64,000 nt of DNA from the NCBI RefSeq assembly GCF_022581195.2, contig NC_061482.1, forward strand, positions 2,666,001 to 2,730,000. The letters run 5' to 3'. The DNA is from Helicoverpa zea. Taxonomy: Eukaryota > Arthropoda > Insecta > Lepidoptera > Noctuidae. Shown in pieces: positions 61,901-64,000 of this stretch. The position numbers were made by a program, and so were the translations under genes. A model generated the notes under the pieces. The model was not told the DNA's origin and made no database searches. It was given only the letters and a program-made list of their open reading frames with translations. Each line of letters opens with the position of its first letter. The first letter of the stretch is position 1.

Positions 61901-62197
61901 GCACTCATACTTGAGAGGTTGGTTCTTCACCCACTAGGCCACAATTACTTTTAGAGTTAAATAAAGTAATGCTATACATTGATTAACTTACCCATAACCT
62001 CAAGATAGAATCCATGCTCTCTCAGGCGACGGTACATATCACGGAAATTAGTGTGGACATGGTCGGCGTGCCAGTCCAAAGGATCATGCTTGGCTCGAAG
62101 GTCGTCTCTGGGGAAGTAGCCACCAGGGTAGCGGAGACTGTGGAACTGGTCCCAGAGGAGACGCCGAGAACGAACTGGTACAGGTATCACTCGGGCT
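52940..62197 (-). CDS. MBTPS1: Site-1 protease (MBTPS1/S1P), C-terminal 444 residues; 5' exons outside window
   Basis: S1P is the Golgi subtilisin-like protease that makes the first cut in SREBP and ATF6. Eight exons (61992-62197, 60929-61127, 60553-60616, 59701-59841, 58778-58915, 56826-57006, 56330-56518, 52940-53157) splice in phase to the stop at 52940. Family blocks include [104 protein letters not shown] and [14 protein letters not shown]. The last exon encodes one membrane helix ([18 protein letters not shown]) and a basic tail ([12 protein letters not shown]), as in known S1P. The Asp-His-Ser catalytic domain lies right of the window. Odd points are a Gly-rich insertion ([14 protein letters not shown], exon 58778-58915), a GC-rich Ala/Arg/Pro stalk before the helix, and introns crowded with transposons. 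Confidence 0.96.
53789..54046 (+). mobile_element. tRNA-derived SINE in the last S1P intron
   Basis: A box GTGGCTTAGTAGGTAAAAG, degraded B box, CAAGTACCAATGCAACTTTT, GCACGTTAAACTGTAGGTCC and AAGGGGTATTGGGTTGAG give a nearly full copy. Confidence 0.8.
54625..55372 (-). mobile_element. R1-like non-LTR retrotransposon fragment with 14-bp target duplication
   Basis: The minus strand reads [20 protein letters not shown], then [20 protein letters not shown] (a Cys-His knuckle typical of the ORF2 C-terminus of R1-group elements), then [20 protein letters not shown]. It ends in a 3' UTR and a T-run on the plus strand (A-run on the minus). AGTCATATGGAGCT flanks it exactly at 54611-54624 and 55373-55386. 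It is 5'-truncated to about 750 bp, and perfect flanks suggest a fairly recent insertion. Confidence 0.9.
55649..55985 (-). repeat. Lepidopteran repeat of the CCGGCCAAGTGCGAGTCGG family (reverse copy)
   Basis: It runs from TTTTAGGGTTCCGTACCC through a (GTCC)n run and CACCAGGCTGTATCTCATGA to CGAGTCCGACTCGCACTTGG. It is the reverse orientation of the copies at 15.4 and 29.3 kb. Confidence 0.82.
56150..56312 (-). mobile_element. R1-like retrotransposon 3' tail next to an S1P splice donor
   Basis: GTGTCAGACTCTTACTGACT, AAAACCGTCGTGTTCCGTCG, AGGCCTTTTATGTACCAG and CCGCGGTAACTCTTTCGAAC match the 3' end of the element at 54.6 kb. Imperfect flanks (AATAGAACTAACT and AATTGAACTGACT, 11 of 13) suggest an old target duplication. 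The right edge is about 18 bp from the exon end at 56330. Confidence 0.8.
56655..56800 (+). repeat. SINE with tRNA-like head in an S1P intron
   Basis: TGGCGGAATGGTCACCATGA and GGTCCCGGGTTCGATTCCCA look like an A-box region and a B box, followed by CAGTTCGGTCGACATTTT and GGTCTGGGTGTTATAATATG, a body known from lepidopteran SINEs. I do not call it a tRNA gene because the acceptor ends do not pair. Confidence 0.6.
57064..58030. mobile_element. Non-autonomous DNA transposon with TTCGGCCGTTCAGAGAATGC ends in S1P intron
   Basis: TTCGGCCGTTCAGAGAATGC plus GTTCCTGACAC on the left mirrors GTGTCAGGAACGCATTCTC plus TGAATGGCCGAA on the right; TATA lies next to both ends. On the minus strand a short open stretch ends in an acidic tail, [18 protein letters not shown] and a stop at about 57339, possibly the last codons of a lost transposase. 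Confidence 0.8.
58325..58402 (+). repeat. SINE 3'-half fragment
   Basis: CCTTGTAAAACACTGCTAGA, TAGAAGCCGACCCCAACTTA and GTTGGGGAAAAGGCTCGGAA match the family. Confidence 0.72.
58961..59141. repeat. MITE with GGTGCATCTACAC ends, copy 2
   Basis: Ends AAGGGTGCATCTACACGGTG and CACCGTGTAGATGCATCCTT are near-perfect inverted repeats. The interior matches 46022-46202. It lies 46 bp from the S1P exon at 58778-58915. Confidence 0.85.
60230..60310. repeat. Fragment of the AGAGACATTTAATGGTTACT palindrome family
   Basis: AGAGACATTTAATGGTTACT and GTCACTAAGGAGTGAC repeat the core of the MITE at 20181-20447. It lies in an S1P intron. Confidence 0.65.
61607..61950. repeat. Two SINE parts in opposite orientation
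   Basis: A plus-strand 3' part (GAATGGCACGTTAAATTGG to CGTAACTGGGTTGAGGAAG, 61607-61770) abuts a minus-strand 5' part (CAGCCGGGACCTACACTC to AATCGAACCCACGCACTCAT and CACCCACTAGGCCACAAT, 61771-61950), whose reverse complement carries the tRNA-like head. They form an inverted pair in an S1P intron. Confidence 0.72.
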
Positions 62198-64000
62198 CTG
62201 AACAAATGGAAATATTCAATACACTAGCTGACCCGGCAAACTTTGCTGTATAAATTATTTATAGGTAAGTAGCTTCCGCCCGCGTCAAGTTCCGTTACAT
62301 CGCGTTTCCTAGAGAACTCTTCAAAAGTCCGGGATAAAAACTATCCTATGTTTTTTCTCAATGTCAACTCTATCTCTATACCAAATTTTATTAAAATCAG
62401 TTTAGTGGTTTAGACGTGAAAGCTTAACAGACAGACAGACAGACAGACAGAGCTATTTTCGCATTTATAGTAAGTAGGGATTTCTAGTGCCACTTAAGGG
62501 TATGAAAAATAGCCAGTAGCCAATTCTCAGACCTACTGGATATGCGTATAAAATGTGTGGTAAAAATCAGTAATGCCGTTCGGAGTAAAGTTACTAACAT
62601 TGTGACAAGAGAATTTTATATACATACTAGCTTCCGCCAGCGGCTTCGCCCGCGTGGTGTGTTGATAAAAAGTAGCCTATGTGTTAATCCAGGGTATCAC
62701 CTTTCTACATACAAAATTTCAATCAAATCGGTCCAGCCGTATTTGCGTGATTGAATAACAAACATACATCCATACATTCTCACAAACTTTCACATTTATA
62801 ATATAAGTAGGAAGTAGGATAAGATTTACATTACATTAAAAAATTGTTGATAGATTATTTTAATACATTTTTGAAGGTTACTTCTGCTGTTTATTTTTTG
62901 AATTTATAAAACAAGGGCAATACAAAAATGGCGGATTGAATCTCGCAGTGCGGGCTAGCATGATACAGAAATACTTATAAAAAGTTTTTTGGGTGCCTCT
63001 AAGGAACTTTTTCGCGCAGCTTTGTAAAAAGCTTTTGGGCCGATATTAAGGTACGTTTTGGAAGCGAGCTGCCGACTGCTACTGCCGAACGCGCATGCCG
63101 CAGCTGCTCTGCTGATTTGTATCTACAGTGTAAACTCTTTTGTAGGTACAGTGTAAACTCTATATAACGACAATGAAGGGACTGTGCATTTTATAGCGTT
63201 AAATGGAGAGAGTGTATCAGTGTATGGAAAACTATCTAAACCAACTAAAGTCAATTGATTTCGACGCTTTAGGGAGTTTGTCGTTGAATCGAGGGACGTT
63301 ACATGGAGTTTACATTGTATTTACGTGAAGTCGTTTTGGATAGAAGCGGCAGCAGCATGTGCAGTCACCCTCTGATATCGGTCGATTTCATGTATTCCCT
63401 GCACGTGCGTGACATTTGTAGTCGGCGACTAGCTTTCAAAACGTTCCTTTACGATAATCTGTAGGGTTCTTTCAAGTTGTACATTTCGTGTCAGTCGCGA
63501 TGCGGTAACGGTGCGTTTATTGTCCGGCATACGAACGTTGACTTGTTTTCATACAAATCGCACCCGTTAGACGCTCAATTTCAAAGAATCATTACTTGAG
63601 GTAAATGTAATAAGTTGTCATATTAATAATAATAACTTGATTTAAAACATTTCTGAGCATCAACAGTGTTCGCATATCATATTATTTCGCTCCGGCTTCA
63701 AATACAGTATTGTGGAAAAAAGTACAACTAGTAAATTCGCTATATCACAACTTTATGATAAGTAATTCGCAAAGGCCTATTATTTACGCGTTATTTTCAA
63801 ATTGTTGTGTATTTACCACGGAGGTAGGAGAGGTGAGCGGAGATGCCATAAGTCGGGTAGGTCAAGCGCTTTCTAGGTCAAGTACGTACGTACAGTCGGT
63901 GTGATTAAAACGATCAGTTACGAGTGAACTAACCGGGCGTTCGGAGTAAGTCGCGGAGTTAGCTTTTTTCAATTTAAGGGCGGGTTCCAAAGAAAGCGGA
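62198..64000. other. S1P intron or upstream sequence to the window edge
   Basis: The exon at 61992-62197 needs an upstream exon ending in phase 2, and I cannot find it here, so the region is probably intron. It holds short CCCGCG-type repeats (62230-62480, including an (AGAC)n run, and 62625-62785), the MITE at 63050-63452 and unassigned sequence at 63460-64000. Confidence 0.5.
63050..63452. repeat. MITE with AAGGTACGTTTTGGAAGC ends
   Basis: AAGGTACGTTTTGGAAGCGA with GCCGACTG on the left mirrors AGTCGGCGACTAGCTTTC with AAAACGTTCCTTT on the right. The inside has CTGTAGATACAAATC-like and GTGTAAACTC words in both orientations. Confidence 0.7.

Noticed and set aside
62542..62754. 70-codon ORF near the right edge
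   Set aside because: It spans a CCCGCG-type short interspersed repeat.

Overview
This is a nuclear genome window from a moth or butterfly (Lepidoptera). The genes are split by GT-AG introns, the proteins are of insect type, and the DNA between and inside them is packed with lepidopteran repeats: tRNA-derived SINEs, palindromic MITEs, and RTE-like and R1-like retrotransposon fragments. There is no operon, CRISPR array, rRNA or convincing functional tRNA gene. Calls rest on translating the exons, checking splice phase across each junction, and comparing with protein families from memory; no database search was run.

Layout, left to right. (1) 62-2202, minus: 5' part of SURF1, a cytochrome c oxidase assembly factor; its 3' end lies left of the window. 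(2) 3936-8207, plus: a complete 8-exon gene for a 409-residue multi-pass membrane protein of an uncharacterised animal family, ending in a KxKxx ER-retrieval signal. (3) 11109-12612, minus: a DNAJC9-like gene with an intact J domain but a broken histone-binding half (frameshift and several stops), with introns kept. (4) 15832-19952, plus: a small Nup153-like protein with two RanBP2 zinc fingers and few FG motifs. (5) 26772-28837, minus: complete MAD2 spindle-checkpoint gene. (6) 32048-45139, minus: complete acetyl-CoA synthetase gene (9 coding exons, 665 residues) with a 7.4-kb first intron. (7) 52940-62197, minus: the last eight exons of site-1 protease (MBTPS1/S1P), including its membrane anchor; the catalytic domain lies beyond the right edge.

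The genes do not form a pathway. AcCoAS and S1P are both linked to lipid metabolism in insects (acetyl-CoA supply; SREBP activation), but their adjacency may be chance. SURF1 and the membrane-protein gene are divergently transcribed, 1.7 kb apart.

The repeats are the most unusual part. They include a 1.8-kb palindrome whose left arm is split by another element (23.6-25.4 kb), an interleaved four-ended MITE array (22.8-23.6 kb), a 320-bp palindrome 41 bp after the MAD2 stop codon, a 14-bp target-site duplication around an R1-like fragment in S1P, and a retroelement tail ending about 18 bp from an S1P splice donor. The AcCoAS start codon lies in the stem of a predicted GC-rich hairpin. I found no clearly new biological system. 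The best leads are the half-dead DNAJC9 gene with a live J domain, the reduced Nup153-like gene, and the palindromes placed in transcribed regions.
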